Source: Phaseolus vulgaris
Lineage: Eukaryota; Streptophyta; Magnoliopsida; Fabales; Fabaceae
Reading direction: 5' to 3'
Length of the DNA: 64,000 bases
Assembly: GCF_000499845.2 (NCBI RefSeq)
Contig: NC_023755.2
Location: forward strand, 31,707,753-31,771,752
A model generated the notes under the pieces. The model searched no databases. It saw nothing but the letters and a program-made list of their open reading frames with translations, and was not told the origin of the DNA. Shown piece after piece: positions 47,131-57,923 of this stretch. Both the position numbers and the translations under genes were made by a program. How positions within the stretch are numbered: the stretch's first letter is position 1; each line of letters begins with the position of its first letter.

Positions 47131-48333
47131 TTAGATTTCACTCAAACCCCTATTTTGGAACCAACTGTACCTTCATGTCTTCTTCTCCTAACCATTTATC
47201 ATCACAAAATATAATGTCTCTACCTTTTCCTACTTTCCAAGTGTAACCTTTATCAACCCAATTGTGGTGTTATTGGCTTCACAAACTTTCTTTAAATTCC
47301 TCCACCAAATAGAGTCACCACTCCTAGTCTTTGTTTCATCTGGCAAACCTCTCCACCTCTATACCTGGCTTCTACAATTTCACTCCATGGAATACCCTTT
47401 TGGTTGTAGAGGGTCAATCTCCATTTCTTCAATAATATCTCATTAAAGCTTATCATATCCTTAATACCTAAAATTTGTCTCATCTAGGTGTGCTACTAGT
47501 TCTCTAGTCAACTCATACTCATCATTTCTTCCTTTTTGCTCACAAGAATCTACTTTGGATACTTTATAGTTTCCTTTCCACCTCACTTGGTATCTTGAAG
47601 AAAGATAGGAAGAAAATAGGTATAAATGTCATGCATTGAATTAATGAAACATATTCTATAAAACGATGAGAACTCATTTTTCTTCCAAGAGCTTAGCTTT
47701 TTCTCAACTTTATTAATTATTGGCCTCCACATAGCCTACATTCTTGGTTAGCCCTAGTGCGTATGTCTAAATATACATAAGATAATTTCAATACCTTACA
47801 GTTCAACACATATGGCATGCTCTCTACACTTTGGTCTCCACCCACACCATACCTATTTTTGCAAAAGTTAACCTTCAAGCCTGATGCAAGTTTGAAGATA
47901 CCATAATGCTTTTGATCACCACCTCATTATTCATTGAAGTTTCTCCAAGAAAAAAAATGTCATTTTAATATTGAAGCATGTTTACCTCAACTTTTCCATT
48001 TCTTACCTCGAAACCTTTGAAGAGTTGTTTTGTAGTTTTTCTCCCTTTTTAGATCACTCGATCCATCTGCCACCACCGTAAATAAGAATGCTCTCAAAGG
48101 ATCAAATTGTCTCAATCTTCTTTGACGTTTGAATTCACTTGTCGAACTATCATTTACCAATATTGATGTGGCACTTGAACACACATTCTCTAATGCAAGT
48201 CACCTATTTTATTTTTTTAAATCTTAACCTCCGTGTATGTTAGATACTTCCCATAAACCAAGTCATATGTCTTTTCATACTTAACTTTGAAACTTATACA
48301 ATATTTCTTTATCTTTTTAACTTTATTAATCAC

Positions 48334-49518
48334 TGATAAGTGTCTAATTTCAGTAATATTTCATATTAAAATATAGGTACTTATAAGTATTAATTGCTAA
48401 TTTACATATAAAATAATCCCTAATTTATGAATATATACATTTTTACATATTTTATGATCTTTATTTGAATAAGAGCATTTTATTTCTCAAATTTGGTGTT
48501 AATTTCAAGTTTTAAGGGAAGAATGGAGATGATTGGCCTAAAGAAGAATAATATAAGCTAAATGGAGAAAGCTGGAAGACCCATGAATGCATAAAAGCGC
48601 CAAAAAAGCCCAACTTGCAATAGGGAATCTTGATCAAGTGAGTCCATTCTCGCTTGAGCGAGAGTGCTCCAATGGCGTTTTCGAAAATATATGTCTTTCT
48701 CGCTTGAGCGAGAATGCATCAGAAACATTGGACCATTTTATGTTTTAATCAACAAGCCCATTAGCGTGACGCAAGAAGTCACCTAACCCTAGCAAATTAG
48801 GTTAAATAGGGGGCTAGAGGCTCAACCCTAGTGTGCTAGATTTAGAGGAAAACACCATTGAGTGATTTGTAACCAATTGGGAGAATGGAAGGTGCTAGAA
48901 GTATGCATGGTTAATTCTACCCTTTGGGATTGGGAGTAATCTGTTCGAACTCTTATGTATTGAGGTGATATTTAAATATGATATAATATTTTGTTCTTGA
49001 TTGATTATTGGTATTGTTGTTTTGCTTCTAAATAGTTGTGACATGTTTGAGAATCTTAAATCTGACTGAAAAGTATTTTTAGAATTCTGACCTAAACAAA
49101 CTTGAAATGTTCGTTGCTATTAACGTCTAAGCGTGATTATAAGTTGTTTTTATAAATATGCGAGTAATCGGTATTAGGAAACATTCCTAATAATTTTATA
49201 TGCGAGGAATCGATATAAATGACTTTTCTACGGGCATCGATTTCAATCAAAGAACATAATGTTAACATGCTAATCAAAATACATAAGAATGAGAAAAGAT
49301 GAAACCTAGTCCCTAATTTTCCAAATTGAAGCAACCAATTCTTTGTCTGTTTTCTCATTGATCATAGCCAACATAACCACTTTCAACACATTTTTTATTG
49401 TTTTGTTTTATATTTAGTGAATATTATAATTCAAATGTTCCTTGTGGGATCGATATCCGTCCTTAGGGATAAATTATTACTTCTGACAACACGGTACATT
49501 TGTCATAAAAAGTCATCA
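48334..49518 (+). mobile_element. Solo LTR inserted in the LINE
   Basis: 1185 bp from tgataagtgtc to aaaagtcatca, flanked on both sides by the perfect 5-bp duplication atcac (48329-48333 and 49519-49523). The interrupted LINE frame resumes on both sides. No internal coding part, so it formed by LTR-LTR recombination. The end text (caacacggtacatttgtc) resembles gypsy LTRs. Orientation is uncertain and given as the strand of the end text. Confidence 0.88.
48648..48713. repeat. Paired hairpin motif in the solo LTR
   Basis: The 16-mer tctcgcttgagcgaga occurs at 48648-48663 and again at 48698-48713. Each has 7-base arms around a 2-base centre. Confidence 0.9.
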
Positions 49519-49775
49519 ATCACCTCGTTTACTCTCATCACGCTCATGAGAAGGTTCCAATATTTTAAGAAAACACTCCATTTACTCAAAATGAAGTTTG
49601 TGAGGACCATTTTTTATTCTTTTAGCTAGTAACTTTAATATCACCTTCTACGTATAGCCAACCAATAAAATTGGCTTAAAATCTCCAAAACCTTATATGT
49701 GTTTTTCACCTTAGTTATCAGAGTTATGAATGATGATTCAAAAACTTCATAAAATCATCTCTTAAAAGCATTCAA

Positions 49776-52655
49776 CATTAGTGCAAAAAAACTCATTTAC
49801 AATATTTAATATACATCGATTTCACTGTCAAACGTTGTCCATCGAATTGCGGTAGCATTTTTTAAATTAAAATAGGTAAATAGACAATGGTTCCTTATAC
49901 AACCGTTGTATATTCAAATTACATAAGGAATAAATGACGATTGTGAGGTGGAACCGTCGTCTATCAGTGCTCAGCGGTTTTACTAAAATTGCTATATATT
50001 CCAATACCCTTAGGTATAAACAACGATTTTACCTAAGAATCGTCGTCTATACCTCTGTTATTTACCCTAATTCGAAGTGCGGCACTACATTTTCGTTATT
50101 AACATTTTCAAATTTTCTTCTTCACGACTTCAACATCTCTTTGCATTATTTCTTTGTAGGTTCTTCCTTCACACTCATTGTTGTTTCTATCCTTGCTCAT
50201 TGCCCATCCATTCGATTCATTGATCAAGGTTCTCATTGCCTTCGTTCTCTCACTGTTCCACCACCACGCCCTTCTTTTCATTGTTTTGACATTTTTACCC
50301 TTCACCATCGTTACTATTGTAGGTTGGTTTTTTAATTTTTTTAAATATTTTTTATTTGTTTTTTAAATATTTTTTATTTGTTTTTTTAGTATTTATTTTC
50401 ATTTTTATATTTTAGTATTTATTATAATTTTTATATTTTAGTATTTATGTTAATTTGTATCTATTATTAATTTATATTATGTTAATTGTTAGGTTAGAAT
50501 AGAATTATTAATTTGTTAGATTGTAATTAAAGTAATATTATTTAGTATTTATAATTAATTTAATTATTTTTAATTATATTGTGTAATTAGATTATAAATA
50601 ATTTGGAGCACAAAGGAGAGTTGTGCAACTCCTACAACGTCAGGGGATGTCATTGGTCAAATAAGACAATGTGAGTTACTTATAGAGGGTTACATCTTTC
50701 CTCAGGTTGTGGCCATTGAAAAAATCTTTGAAGAGGTCACTACCTTACATAACGTGCCTATCCCCTTGGTGTGTTGAAGGTGACAGTGGACAAAGTATGA
50801 GTTGTTAATGCTCGTGTTCCACTACCTACAGATGAGGTAACTACTATGGTCGAGGCAATTCAGACATTCATAGCCTAACCTAGACAAGTCGTTCGAATTA
50901 TTCCATAACCCCCGGTAAGAAGTTAATTTCATTATATTAATTTATATTTATGTATTATATCTAATTTAATACAAATGTTTCATTATTTTGTATAAACTTC
51001 ATCGGAAAACAAGTTCGCAAAAGAAGCTTATGGTTTCCATTGACGATCCTATAGCTTCTTTATTATCAACTATTAAGGCTATTGGTACAAACCCACTCGA
51101 GGTTCTGTGAGATGATACTTTTTTTGGAAGAAACACCGACATCCCCTTGTACATATACATGTCAGATGCGTTAGAATTTACAGCTCGAAACAAGGACCTC
51201 AATATAACCATCGTTCAATTTTTTATGATGTAAGTATCTTTCACCTATATTTCAAATTACTTTATGTTAAATTATAATTGATTATGCTTTAACTAATAAC
51301 TTGTAGGTATTTTTCTGGAGTTTCTATTAATGACGGGAATCAAGATGTTTATAAATTCTTAGATCCCTATTTCAATAATCCAATTTGAGCAAAGAAAGTC
51401 GAAACTAAGTCATACATCACCAGCACTTTGATTGAAGAGGAAAAACAAATTTCTCTTTGCCCTTATATTAATGAGTAAGTTCAATTAAAAGTCGTCAAAC
51501 ATTAGTATTTCATGTTTACTAACTATTTTCATAGATGATGTAGGGATCACTGGCAGTTACTTGTGTTATCCGTAGTTGATAACATTGTTGTGTGATTTTG
51601 TTTATTGCACAAGAAGTCATCCACACATTTGAAGCAAATAGTTGATGTGTAATTACATTATAAACTTACCTGCGTATAATACTTAAACATCTATTAACAA
51701 GGTTTTTTCTATTAATCAGGGTATGGCGTGGATATAGCATACTCAGAAGTCGACCCATGCAAATTATCAAAAGTTGACATGGTTGAACCTAAAGGTTTGT
51801 AATTTTTGTCTTCCTCTTTTCATTGTTTATCAAAATATCAATATTAAATTTTAATTTATATTGAATTGTAGTGTAATAAACAACCGAGAGGCTATGAGTG
51901 TGGCTACTATGTTATGCAATAGATGGTTACCATTGTAAGACTAGAGATTTGAAAAGTTTGAGAGCAGGTAATAATATTTAAATTATTCTTTATAATAAAA
52001 GTATATGTATCTTAACACTAATTTGAACTTTATTTTGTAATGCAGTTTTTTATGGATGAGCAACCACTTCCTTTGGACCACATATTTCGTTAATTATTGT
52101 AACTCTAGGATAGCTAATGAATAGTATAGGAATTAGATAGATAAGAATATGTATTAATATTTGTAATACATTTTATCAATATATATAATTTGCATCTTTG
52201 AATGAATGTGTTTGAATTTAAGTATTTGACTGGGTTTTGAAATGAACAGATTAATTAAGAAGGGAAAACGCATAAAACAAAATGAACTAAAAAAAATAAC
52301 CATAATAGATAGTGTTATGCTCATAACCACTGTTTATACCTCTCTAGGAAGGGGTATAGATGACGATTTTGTATAAAAACCGTCATCTATACCTCGACCA
52401 TTTAAAATTTTAAGTGGTCTTAGAAAAGGTATAGACGTCGATTTTGTACAAAACCATCATCTATACCTTTTCCTAGGACTGTGTATATCCATATTTGATT
52501 TTTGTTATATACTGCGGTTGTGAAAAAAAACTCCGTCTAGATATGATTTATAAACGCCAGTTTTAAAACCGCTATCTATACTTTCAAAGATATAAAATAC
52601 ATGTTGATAGACTGCTGTGGTAAAATCGCTATTTAAGAGTTTTTCTCCACTAGTG
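49776..52655 (+). mobile_element. CACTA element with Ulp1-like protease remnant, inserted in the LINE
   Basis: 2880 bp. The right end on the minus strand reads cactagtggagaaaaactc; the left end reads cattagtgcaaaaaaactca, an inverted match. Flanks are caa and cag, a 3-bp duplication with one change. Subterminal repeats containing (g)tatagacgacg and its complement form hairpins near both ends (50013-50053; 52353-52393; 52429-52468), as CACTA subterminal repeats do. The interior holds a degenerate cysteine-protease gene but no recognisable TNP2 transposase. Confidence 0.82.
50600..52100 (+). pseudogene. Ulp1-like (C48) cysteine peptidase fossil in CACTA
   Basis: Plus-strand exonic pieces: a region reading VDKV.VVNARVPLPTDEVTT (about 50790-50840), PLYIYMSDALEFTARNKDLN (about 51143-51200), FSGVSINDGNQDVYKFLDP (about 51313), then HWQLLVLSVVDN (His codon at 51548) and KQPRGYECGYYVMQ (Cys codon at 51899). 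His and Cys match the catalytic His and Cys of Ulp1/SENP-type SUMO proteases, with the family's NWQPN..DCGYYVM arrangement. Splice-like breaks (gtaagt/ag) separate the blocks and several stops are present. Plant CACTA and MULE elements often carry such a gene. Confidence 0.65.
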
Positions 52656-53440
52656 CAGGACATTTAAAGAACTTGAAATCGTGTTCTTAGGACTTTGAGG
52701 CTCCTATATTGCTGCTTTAACCTTTCCTCGTTGAAAGGTGTTATCAACGGTCTTATCTTCCTTCCATATTTCTTTAGAATTTACCCCATCTAATTTTGGC
52801 CTCTACTCTTGCCGAGATTTGTTTTGGAAAAAATTATATATCGCATCCTTCACCTTCACTGACTTTTCTACTCATTGCTCCCCTACATTCACATTCATCA
52901 ACTTCTTCAGCCTCCCTTGCCAATTTATGTTCCTAAGAAATAGTTTCGAGTTTTTATCACCATCCACAGTCTATTTCTTTCTAGATTTCTGTCTCCAAAG
53001 AGATTCTCAGTGCATAGCCACGTGGGACAATTTGTCCTGTGACTCCTTTTTCTTCATGTATTCATCCTCAAACAAAACCTCTTCCTCCCCCTTCTTATCC
53101 ATCTCATTTAGTTCATAATTTACTTCCTTGTACCTCCTCTCAACATCACCAAAACACTATTTGTTCCATGTTTTGATTTTCCCCTTAAAGTTTTGAATTT
53201 CTTTTTAAGAGCATAGGCTCCCATCCCACTACTATATTTTTTCCCATTCCTCCTTTACAAGATCTCCAAAACCTTTATCATTGGACACTGAAATTTCTTT
53301 GGAACACCTATTTTATGCTTCCTTTCCAACAATCTAACCAACCCTTAGTATTCTATCAACATGAAAGAGCTTATATGCTATGAAGAGGTGATTGGATACC
53401 CAGATGCACCCTTTGCAAAGTTCTCAATAGCTTGAACGTA

Positions 53441-54562
53441 AGCTTTGCTTCCTTCCTTCCACCATGTGGAGTTTGGTTACAGCAATATCACATGGGGGAG
53501 GTACTACCTAAGCCATGCATGTTACAAAATCCCAGTACACCTGATAACATTATTATGCCTATGTAAGGATAAAAGGCTAAAAGGCAAGTCATTGCATGCA
53601 TTAGATTGGAATGATTTGAAGATATACTTGTCTCAACCAAGCACGCGTAACGTGGAGATTGCTAACTTTACAATATGTGCAAGAATCCTGTTCCATGAAC
53701 AAGTATGTTGAGATAGCGTATTGGTTATTATCCGATTAGTATGGTACGAATATGTTGCAAAAGTTTACTCATCTTCTGATGATAAATTGAAAGAATAATA
53801 TTATAGGAGCATAAACATCATTTTAGATATGCGCCTTTTTCATAATCTATTTATTGTAGGCGTGATTCTAAACAACATTTGTGAAGTCAGTTATCTCTGC
53901 TGAGTTTTACGAACCAAAAATAAGAATGCTTTACTACTCATCATTGAGTATCATATATTCAATTCCAAAGTTTAGGCGTTCATTTTACAAGCGATGTAGA
54001 TAAAGCTCACCTTTTGATAGTGTTTAAGCCATGACAGTAATATATAGAAGGCTCTGAAACAATTGAGGACAATATGCACAAAACCTCTTTAAACTTTGGT
54101 TACTCTCATTTTATAAACGTAACTTTTTTTCATTGATGTTGCAATTTTTATTTTACTTTTGTACCCAAACCAGTTTGTGATATATGTCTTAATGTTATAT
54201 TTAACAAAACCAATCCTTGGATAAATAGTTCATTTTCCACAATGAAGACGAAATTTGCCACCAGAAATACTACTCCTTACGACTATGATAGTTCTCATAA
54301 TGACAGATTGGATACACACTGATAGATAGATCAGGAAATGAAGTAAAACGGAAAACCTAACTAGTATTTTAGAAGGAAAACCTAAACTTACAAAAGATAT
54401 CACAATGCTTGCATAAGCTTTTGGAAGGTTCTTATAATTAGTATGCTAAAGATTCTTTTTTTTTTCTTTTTTGAGGATGCAATAGGCAACTGTTCTTTGT
54501 ATGTACATACTAAAGACATTTATGACATTCTTAATGTCAAATGACCGCCAATCAAACCAAGG
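53441..54562. other. Spacer between LINE and RING1 3' end
   Basis: An 88-codon frame on + at 53445-53711 is open, but I recognise no family in it; it could be debris. The rest is AT-rich and includes the RING1 3' UTR (transcribed leftward from 54563). Confidence 0.5.
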
Positions 54563-56723
54563 CTATGATACTTCCTTCCGCCTGTATGCAAGAATCTGAA
54601 ACAGAAGAAAAATGTGTGAAATTAAGTTGTTACCTAAAATAATATTAGGGGAAAACCACCTTATACTCACCAAATGCCCCATCTTGGATATGCATTTGGA
54701 TCTAAGCCCTGCCAGAGTCTCATGTCCTTGTAAAACTTCTAGTTCATCTTTGTTTGGCTCTATAACCAGAGTTGATAGCTCATCAAATATTAGGGCTGAA
54801 TTCTCATCAGCTGACTTGTCCCGATTTGTACTGTGGCATCCTTTGACTGCCAGTATCTCGATTCCTTCAACTGGAAAAGGAGTTTGACGAGCAACATACT
54901 ATGTATAATACATAAAAATGTAAGACAATCATCATAAAGGAAGAAAACTAACACTGGCTCATTAACAGAAGCATACTATGCAATCATTTTTATTTTTTAT
55001 CGACGCGGGACAGAGAATAACAGTTTATATTTTAACAGAACATCTTTTGCAACTTCAACTGACAAAGGAGCAAATAACCAAATCAGGTACTGATTTCACA
55101 ATCATGGTGTAACACAGTACTAGGCCTTCTGGTGGAGGCCTAAACAAACTTAAGATCAAATAAAACAAGAACTGCAACTGCCAGATACAATTGATCAAAG
55201 ACAACAGGATCTTACTTCGTAAAGGTGCTCCACAGACAAAGTTGGTCGACAGCAAAGGTAAGGTTGCGGCAAACTTGGTGTACTTTGATGATCAAGAGAA
55301 ACAAGAATGAGACGGACATCAAACTGTGAAAAAAATATAGCATATTTATATTCAATTGAACTGAAATAAGAATAGAAGCATTCAATAGTAACATCAGTCA
55401 CCTATTAGAGGAGGGGAGGGGGTAAGAGCCTATACCTCATCAGTGTTTTCATCCAAGCTTCGGAGATGGTCAACAAACTTAGACAATCGACTACTGCGAG
55501 AACTTTTGCTATTGCTACCACCACCACCTCCATGCCGAGTGTGACTTCTAAAACCACCCCTTCCCCAAGTAAGCTTTCTAGGTTTTGACACCTGCCTTGA
55601 AATTCCACGATTTTCTCTGCTTATGTCCATGTCACTATCATTACCTCCATCTGGACTTGCCATGGATGATGAGGGTTGAGATGGGCGAACTCTAGCCCAT
55701 CTCTTTCGCCTTTTCTGCCTGTGTTCTGTACTTCGTTCATCGGCTGAAGATGAATCCTTTTCATTATTGTCATTTTCCTCCTCATTATCTTCCGATCCTT
55801 CAATTGCTTGTGTTTGTCTCCTAGAATGAATGTTTCGTTGATTACGCTGTGATCTTGTTAGAAATACTCCTGGCGTATCTTTGCGTCTCTTAACAAGTGC
55901 TTCTGATTGCCGTTGAACAACTTTTGCTATTGAAGCTTGAATCTGCCAGAAAAACTAGAATGCTGAGATTTGACAATTGAGATAATATTGACAGACCAAT
56001 GATAAGATTTAAAATCAACAAGGCACAAGCTTAAACCTTAGCAATTAATAAATGTTCCTTGATAAGATATATATTTAGGAGTTTATATGTCTGGGCTTGT
56101 GGCAGCCATACAGATTGTCAATCACTCAACATCAATTAGTAAAAGTGTTGCGATTTATCACTAGTGTATTTTACACACATTTGAATGTTCAAATTATGCT
56201 TCACTTAAATTTGTTTAATCAATAAATATTCACCTGCTTATTGCGGTTCTTCTCCTCTTCACGAAATTCAAGCTCCTGCAATGGGATAGTGAATGGTATC
56301 ATTAGTTGAATTCTGTGAAAGCTTTACCTATATGTAAACACAATGACAATGATGTGATAAACTGGTCAACTTATACCTCCTCTTCATACTTCTCAATATC
56401 TGGATATAAAGCAGCAATGAGGGCATCGTAATTTGGATCATCCCTCAACGAACGGCGACTGGCACAATGAGTGCGGCAGGCTGGGCATTCATTATTCCTA
56501 AGACAATACATAAATGATGAATGTGGCTACAGAGAGTATAACGTGTTTTTCAGATGAGCCCCATAAAGGAATTAGCCAGAAATTATCGGCAGCTTATTAC
56601 ATAAATAAATAAAACGCCTGGAATGGATTCATGGAGCCTACCCCAGTCGCATCGATTTGTCAATGCATTCCCGGCAAAAACGGTGCAAGCATTCCATGAC
56701 AGTTCTTGTCTTCTTGATAATGC
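54563..56723 (-). CDS. RING1A: RING1-type Polycomb E3 ubiquitin ligase (3' part)
   Basis: Seven exons on the minus strand: 56642-56723, 56377-56497, 56234-56275, 55436-55942, 55216-55323, 54671-54898, 54563-54595; all GT-AG and in phase, encoding the last 372 residues. The RING finger's distal half is present ([26 protein letters not shown]); the first CPIC pair lies in an exon beyond the window. A basic, Ser-rich linker with a Gly run follows, then a C-terminal RAWUL ubiquitin-like domain ([29 protein letters not shown]) ending [10 protein letters not shown]. Plant RING1A/B are PRC1 subunits that ubiquitinate histone H2A and repress KNOX and other developmental genes in the nucleus. RING1A versus RING1B is inferred from position. 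Confidence 0.93.
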
Positions 56724-57430
56724 CTGTTCAAGCAGTAGTTAGTTCTTCAGCAAACAAGATATGCTACCTAGCTATCATTCAAGCATGAAGTGAGCTTTAA
56801 GTTTCAAAAACACTTTTCATAATGAAATCTGGAACTACAAGTGCCCAAATCAATAGCCAATCATAACATGGTTAACTTGAAAAAAACACATCTAGTGCAT
56901 GTAAAAAAACACATCCAGTGCAAGTACAATGTATAAAGTATTTGATATTTTCAATCAATTTGAGATTTCTTTTATCTTGATAGTTTTTCCTTTCAAGCAA
57001 AGCACTTTACACAGCAACACATGCTTCAAGGAATTACCAAATCAGTGTACAACTAAGAGCTCAAAGAATCACTTACAAAGTAGAGCTGTGAAACTTGTAT
57101 GTATAAACTTAACACTGCAAGACAGGTCTAGGAATTGTAAAATCAGGTTAGTTTCCTAGTTTTCCTCTTTAAGTTAGTTTCCTTATGATGATGCATTCAA
57201 TTTAAAGCCTTTGAGGTGTAATTGTTTGGCCATGTAATGAATAATATCTTTTGATTTATCATCAAATCTCTCCTTACTTTAATTATTCTATCAAGCATCT
57301 CATATAACTTGATGTGGAACTTCGACTTTTCATATACCCAAGTCTTCATCACAACACAACCCTTGTGTGTTGGCATCCCACAGACTGCACTCCACAAAAC
57401 TCCATGCAGCTTTTCGGGTCAGCCCTTTGT
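56724..57430 (-). other. Start of the giant RING1 intron
   Basis: Intronic, AT-rich. The acceptor is ttgaacag|gcattatc at 56724. No exon with the missing CPIC half of the RING finger is visible here or in the rest of the window, so the intron exceeds 7.2 kb. A 66-codon minus frame at 57197-57397 is unrecognised. Confidence 0.7.
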
Positions 57431-57678
57431 AAGTAACCATTTCTATTGGGAAAAACCCAAGTCTCACATCAATGGAAATAGTCAAAATACAATATAAGAG
57501 TGGAAACAATTATCAATTACGAGTCGATATTAGGATTAAACTACTTCATACGATGATATCATAGTCTATCCTAGATTCATTTAAAGGGTCACTCACCATG
57601 TTATTCACATAGCAAGTCCAATAGTGTCGGACACGAGGATATGTATTATGTATTGGTTAAAATACAATATATATATAG

Positions 57679-57916
57679 TGGAAAGAAATAGATGAAATAT
57701 ATTTTTGAGATATCTTACAAATGTGATTACAGACTCTATTTATAGACTGTTTTACAACCTAATTAAAGAAAGAAATAATAGGCAATGAAAGCCAGAAATA
57801 ATGAGTGTTTAAAGCTGTACAAATCAAATCAAATCAAATCACTAACAAATCTGTCCTAATAAATATAAAATGGAATCTGCACTTAATTATAACATAATTC
57901 TCCTGATTATGCAACA
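57679..57916 (-). repeat. Copia 3' LTR
   Basis: Minus strand starts tgttgcataatc and ends tttctttcca. Confidence 0.93.
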
Positions 57917-57923
57917 CTCCCCC

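Larger units (their letters stand above)
47130..53440 (-). mobile_element. Degenerate LINE (non-LTR retrotransposon), split by two insertions
   Basis: Read on the minus strand from high to low coordinate: pre-RT linker (FKGKIKTWNKQCFGDVERR, about 53200), MDKKGEEEVLFEDE, KNSKLF (about 52940), then the RT start near 49740 after an intervening CACTA element (DDFMKFL, KVLEIL..F), KVKYEKTYD near 48290 after an intervening solo LTR, LVNDSSTSEFKRQRRLRQFDPLRAFLF (about 48150-48070), a broken YADD box (tyrosine, stop, Asn, Asp, near 47965), and the C-terminal linker LGIKDMISFNEILLKKWR (about 47465) with WKVGKGRDIIF near 47200. Many stops. The 5' endonuclease is mostly gone and no 3' poly(A) is visible where it meets the LTR. 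Confidence 0.88.

Noticed and set aside
53445..53711. 88-codon plus-strand frame between the LINE and RING1
   Set aside because: No family recognised and no splice or promoter support; probably chance or transposon debris.
57197..57397. 66-codon minus-strand frame that could have been an upstream RING1 exon
   Set aside because: It lacks the CPIC motif and any similarity to the RING1 N-terminus, and no suitable donor joins it to 56723.
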